Shown here: one piece after another, positions 16,831 through 25,469 of the stretch
Numbering within the stretch: the first letter of the stretch is position 1
Layout of the letters: every line of letters begins with the position of its first letter
Assembly (NCBI RefSeq): GCF_024753245.1
Contig: NZ_JANUGX010000022.1
Coordinates: forward strand, 1 to 64,000
Origin: Massilia norwichensis
GTDB taxonomy: Bacteria > Pseudomonadota > Gammaproteobacteria > Burkholderiales > Burkholderiaceae_D
DNA: 64,000 nucleotides
Direction of reading: 5' to 3'
Notes under the pieces: model-generated
The model's database searches: none
What the model was told of the DNA's origin: nothing
The model's input: the letters and a program-made list of their open reading frames with translations, nothing else
Translations under genes and position numbers: made by a program

Positions 16831-18386
16831 TGCTCAATCCCCCACCCGGCGTGGCCGCCGATGCCAGCCTGGGCACGCCGCCGCTTGCCCGTTCCTCGCT
16901 GGTCCTGCTGGTGCTGGCCCTGCTGGCGCCCTTCGCCCTGTACTTCGGTACCGTGCGCTCGATCGTCTCGATCTGGAACAGCTCCGAGACCTTCGCCCAC
17001 GGCTACGTGATCCTGCCGATCAGCCTGTGGCTGATCTGGCGCCGCCGCGCCAACTTCAGCCTGTATCCGGCCAGGCCGTATGCGCCGGCGCTGGTGCTGC
17101 TGGCGCTGCTCGGCGCCGGCTGGCTGGCGGCCCAGCTGGGCGAAGTGCAGGTGGTGTCGCAATACACTTTCGTGGCGATGATCCCGGTCGCGGTGCTGGC
17201 CCTGCTCGGCCCGCGCCTGGCCGGTTCCTTCACCTTCCCGCTGCTGTTCCTGCTGTTCGCGGTGCCCTTCGGCGAAGTCTTCGTCGGCCCGCTGATCCAG
17301 TTCACCGCCGACTTCACGGTGGCTGCGGTGCAGGCCACCGGCATTCCGGTGCTGCGCAGCGGCACCCGTTTCGAGCTGCCGACCGGGAACTGGTCGGTGG
17401 TCGAGGCCTGCAGCGGCGTGCGCTACCTGATCTCCTCGATCACGCTGGGCTGCCTGTACGCTTATCTGACCTACCGTTCGGTGACGCGGCGCGCCCTGTT
17501 CATCGGTCTGTCGGTGGTGGTGCCGGTGCTTGCCAACGGCCTGCGTGCCTACATGATCGTGATGATCGGCCACCTGTCGGGCATGGAACTGGCCACCGGC
17601 GTCGACCACATCATTTACGGCTGGCTGTTCTTCGGCCTGGTCATGTTCATCATGTTCTGGATCGGCAGCTACTGGCGCGAAGACACCGATGTCACGCCTG
17701 CCGACACCGCCAAAGCCGCCCCGGCGCGCATGGCCGACAGTGCTGCCGGCGCACGCCTGCCGCTGATGGCCGGCGGCGTGATCGCCCTGTGCGCACTGTG
17801 GCCGGCGTTCGCGCTGTATGGCGCACACGCCAACCACAACCCGGCGCCGGTCCAGCTGGCGCAGGTGCCGGTGAGCTGGCCCGCGGCCCCCGCATTCACC
17901 GACTGGAAGCCGGACTACATGGCCGCTGACGCTACCGTCCACCAGAGCTATGCCAACGGCGCCACGCCGGTCGCCCTGACCGTGCTGTACTACCGCAACC
18001 AGGACCGCGAGAAATCCCTGATCAGCTCCCTGAACCGCCTGGCCGGCTACAAGGATGCCTGGCACGAGACGGCATCCGCCAAGCGCACCGAAAACCTCGG
18101 CGGCGCCACGCTGACCGTGCGCGAGACCGTGCTGCGCCGCGAAGGCCATGCGATCGTGGTCTGGGACTGGATGCGCGTCGGCGAGCGCGAAACCACCAGC
18201 AATGCGGTCGGCAAGCTGCTGCAGGCGCAGTCGAAACTGTTGTTACGAGGCGACGACGGTGCGGCTGTGATGCTGTCTGCGCCCTTCGATGAGCACCCCG
18301 ATACAGCGCGTGCGACACTCCGTTCATTTCTGTTAGACAATTACAAACTTATCAATGAAACGCTCGATAACGCGCGCCAACATTGA
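16827..18386 (+). CDS. xrtA: exosortase A fused to EpsI domain
   Basis: A 519-residue fusion. Residues 25-285 are exosortase A, a multi-pass membrane cysteine transpeptidase-like enzyme that cleaves PEP-CTERM tails. The catalytic residues are visible: Cys195 (VVEACSGVRYL), Arg240 (ANGLRAY) and His261 (VDHIIYGW). About eight hydrophobic spans are present. Residues 300-519, after one more membrane span, match the EpsI family (VTVLYYRNQDREKSLISS, WHETASAKR, VWDWMRVGE), which is separate in many genomes. The start is an ATG-ATG pair overlapping the previous stop. Its PEP-CTERM substrate in this window is at 91-948. Confidence 0.94.
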   Translation: MMLNPPPGVAADASLGTPPLARSSLVLLVLALLAPFALYFGTVRSIVSIWNSSETFAHGYVILPISLWLIWRRRANFSLYPARPYAPALVLLALLGAGWLAAQLGEVQVVSQYTFVAMIPVAVLALLGPRLAGSFTFPLLFLLFAVPFGEVFVGPLIQFTADFTVAAVQATGIPVLRSGTRFELPTGNWSVVEACSGVRYLISSITLGCLYAYLTYRSVTRRALFIGLSVVVPVLANGLRAYMIVMIGHLSGMELATGVDHIIYGWLFFGLVMFIMFWIGSYWREDTDVTPADTAKAAPARMADSAAGARLPLMAGGVIALCALWPAFALYGAHANHNPAPVQLAQVPVSWPAAPAFTDWKPDYMAADATVHQSYANGATPVALTVLYYRNQDREKSLISSLNRLAGYKDAWHETASAKRTENLGGATLTVRETVLRREGHAIVVWDWMRVGERETTSNAVGKLLQAQSKLLLRGDDGAAVMLSAPFDEHPDTARATLRSFLLDNYKLINETLDNARQH

Positions 18387-18408
18387 ACAGAAAAAGTAAC
18401 AAGAAGAC

Positions 18409-20019
18409 ATGCGCATCATAATTTTTACAGCCCGCCTTGATTTCAACGTTCGTTGGAGCGTCATGACGCTCGCCGAACGCTTCCCGGCATCCGAGATCGC
18501 GGTCCTGTTGCACGCGCCACGCAAGACGCCGGCGCAACTGCTGCGCAATCAGTGGCGTAATGTGCGCCGCCACGGCTGGCGCTGGATTCCTTACCAGTCG
18601 GCGGAAATCGTCCAGCTCGCGGCTGCGCGCCTGCAGTCGCCGCCGCCGCAGCAGAGCGCCGACCGCCCCGGCCAAAACTTCACGCTGGAGGCGCTGAAAC
18701 GGCATCCGCGCATCCGCATCCACAGCGTCCCCGCCATCAACGGCGAGCAGGCCTGCGCCTGGGTGCGCGATTTCGGCGCCGACCTCGGCGTGGCGCTGGG
18801 GGCGCCGATCCTCAAGCCGGCCCTGTTCACGCTGCCGCGCATGGGCACCATCAACCTGCACAAGGGGCGCCTGCCGGATTACCGCGGCATGCCGCCGGCG
18901 TTCTGGGAGCTGCATGACGGCGCCCGGGAAGTCGGCTGCACGGTCCACAAGGTCGACGTCGGCCTGGACACCGGCGATATCCTGCTCGAAGGCAGCGTGC
19001 CGGTCGACCGCTATTCGACGGTGGGTGGCCTGAAGGTCAAGCTCGACCGCCTCGGCGTCGAACTCGTCACCGATGCCGTCGGCCGCATGTTCGACGGCAG
19101 CGCCGTGTTCAAGCCGCAGCCGCAGGGCGGCCGCACCAATACCCGTCCTCCGCTCGCGCTGCAGGCCAGGGTCGAGAAACAGCTGGCCGCGCGCGATCCT
19201 TCGCGCGGCAACCTGGTGAAGCGGGCCGCCAAGCAGATGCTGTTCGGCGCCTATGCGCACGCCTGGATGCCGGTCGTGAACTGGCTGCACGGCCGCGCCA
19301 ACGACCAGCGCGTGATCATCCTGCTGTACCACCGCGTCAGCGACGAATTCCGCGACCACGTCACGATCGGCATCGAACGCTTCGACCAGCACATGGCTTA
19401 TGTGGCCAAGCACTTCACGACCGTGTCGCTGAAGGAGATCGTCGAGGGCAAGATTCCGCGCAATACCAAAAAGCCGGTGATCGCGGTTTCGTTCGACGAC
19501 GGTTATCTCGACAACTACGAGAATGCGGCGCCGATCCTGCTCAAGCACCAGGTGCCGTGCACCTTCTTCATCAGCACCGAGATGATCCGCACCAACCAGC
19601 CGTTCGCGCACGACATGCGCGCGCTGGGCTTCGGGCTGGATAACATGAACTGGGAACAGGTGCGCCGGATGCGCGACTGGGGCCTGCACTTCGGCAGCCA
19701 CACCCGCAACCACGTGAACCTGGCCGAGATCGACGACCAGCTCGCGCTCGAGGAGCTGCAGGGCTCGCTCAACGACATCCGGATGGAGCTGGGCCAGGAA
19801 CAGGTCTTCATCGCCTTCCCCTACGGCCGCAAAAAGCACATCACCGCGGCCCGCGTCGACATGATGAAGAAGCTGGGCTATGCCGCCTGCTTCTCGGCCT
19901 ACGGCGGCTTGAACGGCTCGGACATCGACCTGTTCAACATCCGCCGCATCGGCGTCAACTGGGCCTTCGACCTGACGACGCTGCATGCCCGTCTGCGCGG
20001 CTGGGACAAGACCCAATGA
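18409..20019 (+). CDS. formyltransferase-polysaccharide deacetylase fusion
   Basis: A 536-residue two-domain protein. The N-terminal half (about 1-260) is a formyltransferase like methionyl-tRNA formyltransferase or the sugar N-formyltransferases: NLHKGRLPDYRGMPP near residue 147-160 and VDVGLDTGDILLEG near 182-195 carry the usual folate/catalytic motifs. The C-terminal part (about 300-536) is a NodB-fold deacetylase: HRVSDEF, SFDDGYLDNY (about 363-372), HFGSHTRNHVNL and AFPYGR. Together they could deacetylate an N-acetyl amino sugar and formylate the free amine, but this order is inference. The 22-base gap before the ATG and the A/T-rich junction separate it slightly from the exosortase gene. 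The next gene overlaps by 4 bases. Confidence 0.88.
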   Translation: MRIIIFTARLDFNVRWSVMTLAERFPASEIAVLLHAPRKTPAQLLRNQWRNVRRHGWRWIPYQSAEIVQLAAARLQSPPPQQSADRPGQNFTLEALKRHPRIRIHSVPAINGEQACAWVRDFGADLGVALGAPILKPALFTLPRMGTINLHKGRLPDYRGMPPAFWELHDGAREVGCTVHKVDVGLDTGDILLEGSVPVDRYSTVGGLKVKLDRLGVELVTDAVGRMFDGSAVFKPQPQGGRTNTRPPLALQARVEKQLAARDPSRGNLVKRAAKQMLFGAYAHAWMPVVNWLHGRANDQRVIILLYHRVSDEFRDHVTIGIERFDQHMAYVAKHFTTVSLKEIVEGKIPRNTKKPVIAVSFDDGYLDNYENAAPILLKHQVPCTFFISTEMIRTNQPFAHDMRALGFGLDNMNWEQVRRMRDWGLHFGSHTRNHVNLAEIDDQLALEELQGSLNDIRMELGQEQVFIAFPYGRKKHITAARVDMMKKLGYAACFSAYGGLNGSDIDLFNIRRIGVNWAFDLTTLHARLRGWDKTQ

Positions 20020-21197
20020 ATGCGCAAACGAGTGCACCGCTGGTCGTCCACCTGACCTACGTGCTGGACTTCGGCGGGCTGGAAACCCTGCTGGTCGAGC
20101 GCATCAACCGCATGCCGGCCGGCGCCTACCGCCATGCGGTGGTAGCGCTCACCCGCTACACGGACTTCGCCAGGAAGATCACCAAGCCGGGTGTCGAGGT
20201 CTACGCCCTGAACAAGGAGGCCGGCCTGTCGCTGGCCACGCATGCCGACCTGTTCAAGCTGCTGCGCCGCCTGAAACCGGCGATCCTGCACACCTATAAC
20301 CTGGCCGCCATCGAATACGCGCCGGTGGCGCTGCTGGCCGGCGTGCCGATCCGCATCAACGGCCTGCACGGCCGCGACGCCGCCGATCCCGAAGGCCGCA
20401 ACCTCAAGCACAACTTCCTGCGCCGCCTGATGCTGCCGTTCTACGACCACTGCTACGCCAATTCCGGCGACATGCTGGCCTGGAACCGCGAGGTGATCGG
20501 CGTACCCGAGAGCAAGAGCTGCCTGCTGGCCAACGGCATCGACGCCGAGCGCTTCCGCCCGCTGGCGGGGGACGAGACAGGCCCGGATTTCGGCTTCGGC
20601 CCCGACTGCCGGGTGATCGGCACGGTCGGCCGCGTCACGGAAGTCAAGGACCATGCCACCCTGATCGACGCCTTCGCCCTGCTGCGCGCGCGCCTGCCGG
20701 AGCAGGCCGCGAACCTGCGCCTGGCGATCGTCGGCGAAGGCTCGCTGTTGCCGGCGCTGCGCGAGAAGGTGCGCGCGCTCGGGCTCGAAGGCCTGGTGTG
20801 GCTGCCCGGCGCCCGCTACGACGTGCCGGACATCCTGCGCGGCTTCGACATCTATGCGATCTCCTCGATCGCCGAAGGCACGCCCGGCAGCGTGCTGGAA
20901 GCGATGGCCAGCGGCCTGCCCGTGGTCGGCACCCGCGTCGGCGGCGTGCCCGAAGTCATCGCCGACGGCGTCACCGGCCAACTGGTGCCGCCGCGCGATG
21001 CGGACGCCATGGCCGATGCGCTGGCGCGCTACGTGCGTGCGCCGGCCATGGCCCAGGCCCACGGCGCCGCCGGACGCGCGCGCGTCATGTCCCACTATTC
21101 AATGCCGGCGATGGTCGCCGGCTACCAGGCGCTCTACGACAGCCTGCTCGAACGTAAAACCCCATTCAGGAAGCCCATCAAATCATGTGTGGAATAG
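20016..21197 (+). CDS. XrtA-associated glycosyltransferase, GT4 (stp2 family)
   Basis: A 393-residue GT4 glycosyltransferase. The N-terminal acceptor domain has HLTYVLDFGGLETLLVERINR, the signature of the second sugar transferase family of XrtA loci. The C-terminal donor domain has VIGTVGRVTEVKDHATLIDAF and the E-x7-E region SIAEGTPGSVLEAMASGLPVV. It is cytoplasmic and adds a sugar to the growing unit. It overlaps the upstream gene by 4 bases and the downstream amidotransferase gene by 13. Confidence 0.9.
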   Translation: MNAQTSAPLVVHLTYVLDFGGLETLLVERINRMPAGAYRHAVVALTRYTDFARKITKPGVEVYALNKEAGLSLATHADLFKLLRRLKPAILHTYNLAAIEYAPVALLAGVPIRINGLHGRDAADPEGRNLKHNFLRRLMLPFYDHCYANSGDMLAWNREVIGVPESKSCLLANGIDAERFRPLAGDETGPDFGFGPDCRVIGTVGRVTEVKDHATLIDAFALLRARLPEQAANLRLAIVGEGSLLPALREKVRALGLEGLVWLPGARYDVPDILRGFDIYAISSIAEGTPGSVLEAMASGLPVVGTRVGGVPEVIADGVTGQLVPPRDADAMADALARYVRAPAMAQAHGAAGRARVMSHYSMPAMVAGYQALYDSLLERKTPFRKPIKSCVE

Positions 21198-23083
21198 TCG
21201 GCATTTTCGATACCCGCGGAGCGCGCCCGATCGACCCGGTGCTGCTCAAACGGATGAACGAGACCCAGCATCACCGCGGTCCGGACGAGGGCGACATCTA
21301 TACCGAACCCGGCGTCGGCTTCGGTCATCGCCGCCTGTCGGTGATCGACCTGGCCGCCGGCCAGCAGCCGATGTTCAACGCCGCCGGCGACGTCGGCGTG
21401 GTGTTCAACGGCGAGATCTATAACTACCGCGAACTGACCGCCGAGCTGGAAAAGCTGGGCTTCCCGTTCCGCACCAACAGCGATACCGAAGCCGTGCTGC
21501 ACGCCTGGGAAGCCTGGGGCGAGGAATGCGTGCACCACCTGCGCGGCATGTTCGCGATCGCGGTGTGGGACCGCAAGCAGCAGACCATGTTCATGGCGCG
21601 CGACCACATGGGCGTGAAGCCCTTCTTCTACGCCCACCTGCCGGACGGGATGTTCATCTTCGGCTCGGAGCTGAAGTCGCTGCGCGCCCACCCGGGCCTG
21701 TCGCGCGAGATCGACCCGACCGCGGTCGAGGATTACTTCGCCTACGGCTACGTGCCCGAGCCGAAGACCATCTACGCCGGCGCGCGCAAGCTGGCGCCGG
21801 GCTTCTCGCTGACGGTGCGGATCGGCCAGCCGCTGCCGCAGCCGAAGCAGTGGTGGGACGTGCCGTTCAAGGCGCACGAGAAGATGACCGAAGCCGACGC
21901 CGCCGGCGAGCTGGTGGTGCGCGTGCGCGAAGCGGTGCAGAGCCAGCTGAAGGCCGACGTGCCGCTGGGCGCCTTCCTGTCGGGCGGGGCCGACTCGAGC
22001 GCGGTGGTGGCGATGATGGCCGGCCTCACCAACGAACCGGTGAACACCTGCTCGATCGCCTTCAACGACAAGGCCTTCGACGAATCCGAATACGCCGACC
22101 AGGTCGCCCGCAAGTACCAGACCAACCATCACGTCGAAACCGTCGACACCGACGACTACGCGCTGCTCGACACCCTGGCCGCGCTGTACGACGAACCGTA
22201 CGCGGACAGCTCCGCGATCCCGACCTACCGCGTGTGCCAGCTGGCGCGAAAGCGCGTGACGGTGGCGCTGTCGGGCGACGGCGGCGACGAGAACCTGGCC
22301 GGCTACCGCCGCTACCGCCTGACCATGGCGGAAGACGCGGTGCGCTCGAAGATTCCGCCGGCGCTGCGCCGCAACGTGTTCGGCCCGCTCGGCCGCTACT
22401 ACCCGAAGGCCGACTGGGCGCCGCGCGTGTTCCGCGCCAAGACCACCTTCGAATCGCTGGCGCGCGACCTGGTCGAAGGCTACTTCCACGGCATGTCGGT
22501 GATGTCGGACGCGATGCGCAAGCGCCTGTTCACCCCCGAGTTCCAGCAGCGCCTGCAGGGCTACCGCGCGATCGACGTGATGCGCGGGCATGCCGCCAAG
22601 GCGCCGACCGACGATCCGCTGTCGCTGATCCAGTACCTCGACATGAAGACCTACCTGCCGGGCGACATCCTGACCAAGGTCGACCGCGCCAGCATGGCGC
22701 ACGCGCTCGAAGTGCGCGTGCCGCTGCTCGACCACGAGCTGGTCGAATGGATTTCCGGCCTCTCGTCCTCGATCAAGCTGAAGAACGGCGAAGGCAAGTA
22801 CATCTTCAAGAAGAGCATGGAGCGCTACCTGCCGCACGACATCCTGTACCGCAAGAAGCAGGGCTTCGCGGTGCCGCTGGCGGCCTGGTTCCGCGGCCCG
22901 CTGCGCCAGCGCGTGCGCGACGCGCTGCTGGGGCCGATTTTGGCCGGCACCGGCATCTTCAATACCGACTTCCTGATCGAGATCGTCGAGATGCACGAAT
23001 CGGGCCGGCGCGACTACAGCCACTCGATCTGGACGGTGCTGATGTTCGAAGCCTTCCTGCGCAAAGAAATGGAGGCAGCGTAA
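21185..23083 (+). CDS. XrtA-associated asparagine synthase-like amidotransferase
   Basis: A 632-residue protein with the two domains of AsnB. The glutaminase domain starts with MCGIVGIFD, so Cys2 is the nucleophile, and has FNGEIYNYREL and RGMFAIAVWD. The synthetase domain has the PP-loop LSGGADSSAV (about residue 267) and ALSGDGGDENLAGYRRY. It fits the amidotransferase 1 family of XrtA loci, probably amidating a uronic acid carboxyl in the EPS rather than making free asparagine; this would suit the hexosaminuronate predicted from the dehydrogenase at 48818. The substrate is inference. Confidence 0.92.
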   Translation: MCGIVGIFDTRGARPIDPVLLKRMNETQHHRGPDEGDIYTEPGVGFGHRRLSVIDLAAGQQPMFNAAGDVGVVFNGEIYNYRELTAELEKLGFPFRTNSDTEAVLHAWEAWGEECVHHLRGMFAIAVWDRKQQTMFMARDHMGVKPFFYAHLPDGMFIFGSELKSLRAHPGLSREIDPTAVEDYFAYGYVPEPKTIYAGARKLAPGFSLTVRIGQPLPQPKQWWDVPFKAHEKMTEADAAGELVVRVREAVQSQLKADVPLGAFLSGGADSSAVVAMMAGLTNEPVNTCSIAFNDKAFDESEYADQVARKYQTNHHVETVDTDDYALLDTLAALYDEPYADSSAIPTYRVCQLARKRVTVALSGDGGDENLAGYRRYRLTMAEDAVRSKIPPALRRNVFGPLGRYYPKADWAPRVFRAKTTFESLARDLVEGYFHGMSVMSDAMRKRLFTPEFQQRLQGYRAIDVMRGHAAKAPTDDPLSLIQYLDMKTYLPGDILTKVDRASMAHALEVRVPLLDHELVEWISGLSSSIKLKNGEGKYIFKKSMERYLPHDILYRKKQGFAVPLAAWFRGPLRQRVRDALLGPILAGTGIFNTDFLIEIVEMHESGRRDYSHSIWTVLMFEAFLRKEMEAA

Positions 23084-24337
23084 ATGCGCATCCTGCACAT
23101 CCTCGACCACTCGATCCCGCTGCACAGCGGCTACACCTTCCGCACCCGCGCGATCCTGCGCGAACAGCGCGCGCTCGGCTGGGAAACCTTCCATGTGACC
23201 GGCTCCAAGCAGAACGCCGGCGACATGCTGGAAGAAACCAGCGACGGCCTGCATTTCTACCGCACCCCCACCTCGACCGGTCCGCTGGCGAAGCTGCCGG
23301 TGCTGAACCAGAAGGAGGTGATCGACGGCCTGACCAGGCGCCTGGCCGAGATCATCCCGCAGATCAAGCCGGACGTCCTGCACGCGCACTCGCCCTCGCT
23401 CAACGCGGTCGCCGCCCTGCGCGCCGGCCGCCGTTTCGGCATCCCGGTCGTGTACGAAGTGCGCGCCTTCTGGGAAGACGCCGCGGTCGACCACGGCACC
23501 TCGAAGGAATTCGGCCTGCGCTACCGCGCCACCCGCGCGCTCGAGACCTGGGCGCTCAAGCGCGCCGACGCCGTCACCACCATCTGCGAAGGCCTGCGCA
23601 AGGACATCGTCGCGCGCGGCATCCCGGCCGACAAGGTCACGGTGATCCCGAACGCGGTCGACATCGACAAGTTCGCGGTGGGCGGCAGCGCCGATCTGGA
23701 GCTCAAGCAGCAGCTCGGCCTGTCCGGCGCGCGCCTGGTCGGCTTCATCGGTTCCTTCTACGCCTACGAAGGCCTGGACGTGCTGCTGCGCGCGGTGCCG
23801 GCGCTGGTGGCGCGCCAGCCCGACCTGCGCGTGCTGCTGGTCGGCGGTGGTCCGCAGGACGAAGCCCTGCGCCGCCAGGCCCGCGAGCTCGGCATCGCCG
23901 ACAAGGTGGTGTTCACCGGCCGCGTGCCGCACGACCAGGTGCAGAAGTACTACGACCTGCTCGACGTGCTGGTCTACCCGCGCCTGTCGATGCGCCTGAC
24001 CGATCTGGTCACGCCTTTGAAACCGCTGGAAGCCATGGCCCAGGGCCGGGTACTGGCGGCCTCCGACGTCGGCGGCCACCTCGAGCTGATCGCCGACGGC
24101 AAGACCGGCGTGCTGTTCAAGGCCGACGACCCGGCCGCCCTGGCCGACAAGCTGAGCGGCCTGCTGGAGGCGCAGGCATCCTGGCCGGCGCTGCGCGCGG
24201 CCGGACGCCATTACGTCGAAACCGAGCGCAACTGGCGCGTCAGCGTCGCGCGCTACAAGAACATCTATGGCGGCCTGACCGGCTGCAAGCTGCATGAAGA
24301 TCCTGACTTTCAGCACCCTGTTCCCCAACAGCGTTAA
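23084..24337 (+). CDS. XrtA-associated glycosyltransferase, GT4 (stp3 family)
   Basis: A 417-residue GT4 glycosyltransferase. Signatures are HILDHSIPLHSGYTFRTRAI at the N-terminus, VYEVRAFWEDAAVDHGT in the middle, VIPNAVDIDKF, VGFIGSFYAYEGLDVLLRA and a donor-binding region near PRLSMRLTDLVTPLKPLEAMAQ. This matches the third sugar transferase family of XrtA loci. The ATG directly follows the amidotransferase stop, and its 3' end overlaps the next gene by 44 bases. Confidence 0.9.
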   Translation: MRILHILDHSIPLHSGYTFRTRAILREQRALGWETFHVTGSKQNAGDMLEETSDGLHFYRTPTSTGPLAKLPVLNQKEVIDGLTRRLAEIIPQIKPDVLHAHSPSLNAVAALRAGRRFGIPVVYEVRAFWEDAAVDHGTSKEFGLRYRATRALETWALKRADAVTTICEGLRKDIVARGIPADKVTVIPNAVDIDKFAVGGSADLELKQQLGLSGARLVGFIGSFYAYEGLDVLLRAVPALVARQPDLRVLLVGGGPQDEALRRQARELGIADKVVFTGRVPHDQVQKYYDLLDVLVYPRLSMRLTDLVTPLKPLEAMAQGRVLAASDVGGHLELIADGKTGVLFKADDPAALADKLSGLLEAQASWPALRAAGRHYVETERNWRVSVARYKNIYGGLTGCKLHEDPDFQHPVPQQR

Positions 24338-25469
24338 ACCCGGGCACGGCATCTTCGTCGAGACCCGGCTGCGCCACCTGGTGGCCAGCGGACGCGTCGA
24401 ATCGCGCGTGGTCGCACCGGTGCCCTGGTTCCCGTCGCGTCACCCGCGCTTCGGCGCCTGGGCCGCGTGGGCGGCCGTGCCGCGCCACGAACAGCGTTCC
24501 GGCATCGAGGTGCTGCACCCGCGCTATCCGGTGTTGCCGAAGATCGGCATGAACGTCGCGCCGGCACTGCTGGCCGCCGCCAGCCGCGCCGCCATCGGCC
24601 GCCTGCTCGACGAGGGCTTCGACTTCGACGTGATCGACGCCCACTACTTCTACCCGGACGGCGTGGCCGCCGCCATGCTCGGCCGCTATTTCAACAAGCC
24701 GGTGACGATCACGGCGCGCGGTTCGGACATCACGCTGCTGCCGAACTACCGCCTGCCGCGCCGCATGATCCAGTGGGCGGCTTCCAGCGCCAGCCACGTG
24801 ATCACCGTCTGCAATGCCCTGCGCGAAGAAGTGATCGCGCTCGGCGTCGCGCCGGAACGCGTGACCTCGCTGCGCAACGGCGTCGACCTGGCGCTGTTCC
24901 ATCCCGCCGCGCGTGCCGCGGCGCAGGCGCCGTTCACCCTGCTCGCGGTCGGCCACCTGGTGCCGGTCAAGGGCCAGGAACGGATCATCGGCGCGCTGCC
25001 GCTGCTGCCGGACGTGCGCCTGCGCCTCGCCGGCGACGGCCCGGACCGCGCCAAGCTGGTGCAATTGGCCCAGGAACTCGGCGTCAGCGAACGTGTCGAT
25101 TTCCTCGGCGCCGTGCGCCAGCCCGAACTGGTGCAGCACTATCACCAGGCCGACGCCCTGGTGCTGGCCTCGAGCCGCGAAGGCTGGGCCAACGTGCTGC
25201 TCGAATCCATGGCCTGCGGTACCCCGGTGGTGGCCAGCCGCGTGTACGGCACCCCGGAAGTGGTGGCGGCGCCGGAAGCCGGCGTGCTGATGAACGAACT
25301 CAGCGCCCGCGGCGTGGCCGAGGGCGTGCAGGCGCTGCGCGCCAACTATCCGGACCGCGCTGCGACCCGCCGCTACGCCGAGCGTTTCAGCTGGGACGAC
25401 ACCACCGCCGGACAGCTCGCCATCTTCGAGACGCTGGCCCGGCGCGAGGGAGCGTACTGCCATGCGTGA
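24294..25469 (+). CDS. glycosyltransferase family 4
   Basis: A 391-residue GT4 glycosyltransferase. It begins MKILTFSTLFPNSVKPGHGIFVETRL and has AHYFYPDGVAAAML, TARGSDITLLP, LRNGVDLALFHP and the E-x7-E part SREGWANVLLESMACGTPVV. The family is well known for teichuronic/EPS sugar transfer, but the donor cannot be told. It starts 44 bases before the end of the previous gene and overlaps the ligase gene by 8 bases, so the group is translationally coupled. Confidence 0.9.
   Translation: MKILTFSTLFPNSVKPGHGIFVETRLRHLVASGRVESRVVAPVPWFPSRHPRFGAWAAWAAVPRHEQRSGIEVLHPRYPVLPKIGMNVAPALLAAASRAAIGRLLDEGFDFDVIDAHYFYPDGVAAAMLGRYFNKPVTITARGSDITLLPNYRLPRRMIQWAASSASHVITVCNALREEVIALGVAPERVTSLRNGVDLALFHPAARAAAQAPFTLLAVGHLVPVKGQERIIGALPLLPDVRLRLAGDGPDRAKLVQLAQELGVSERVDFLGAVRQPELVQHYHQADALVLASSREGWANVLLESMACGTPVVASRVYGTPEVVAAPEAGVLMNELSARGVAEGVQALRANYPDRAATRRYAERFSWDDTTAGQLAIFETLARREGAYCHA

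Noticed and set aside
21185..23083. Lasso cyclase role for the AsnB-like gene
   Set aside because: It keeps the full glutaminase domain with Cys2 and sits among XrtA genes as in other exosortase loci; lasso cyclases normally accompany a transglutaminase-like protease, which is absent.
21134..24352. 1072-codon open frame on the minus strand opposite the amidotransferase and glycosyltransferase genes
   Set aside because: It is a mirror of high-GC coding genes, is rich in Arg, Gln, Val and His without domains, and the plus-strand genes have full family motifs.
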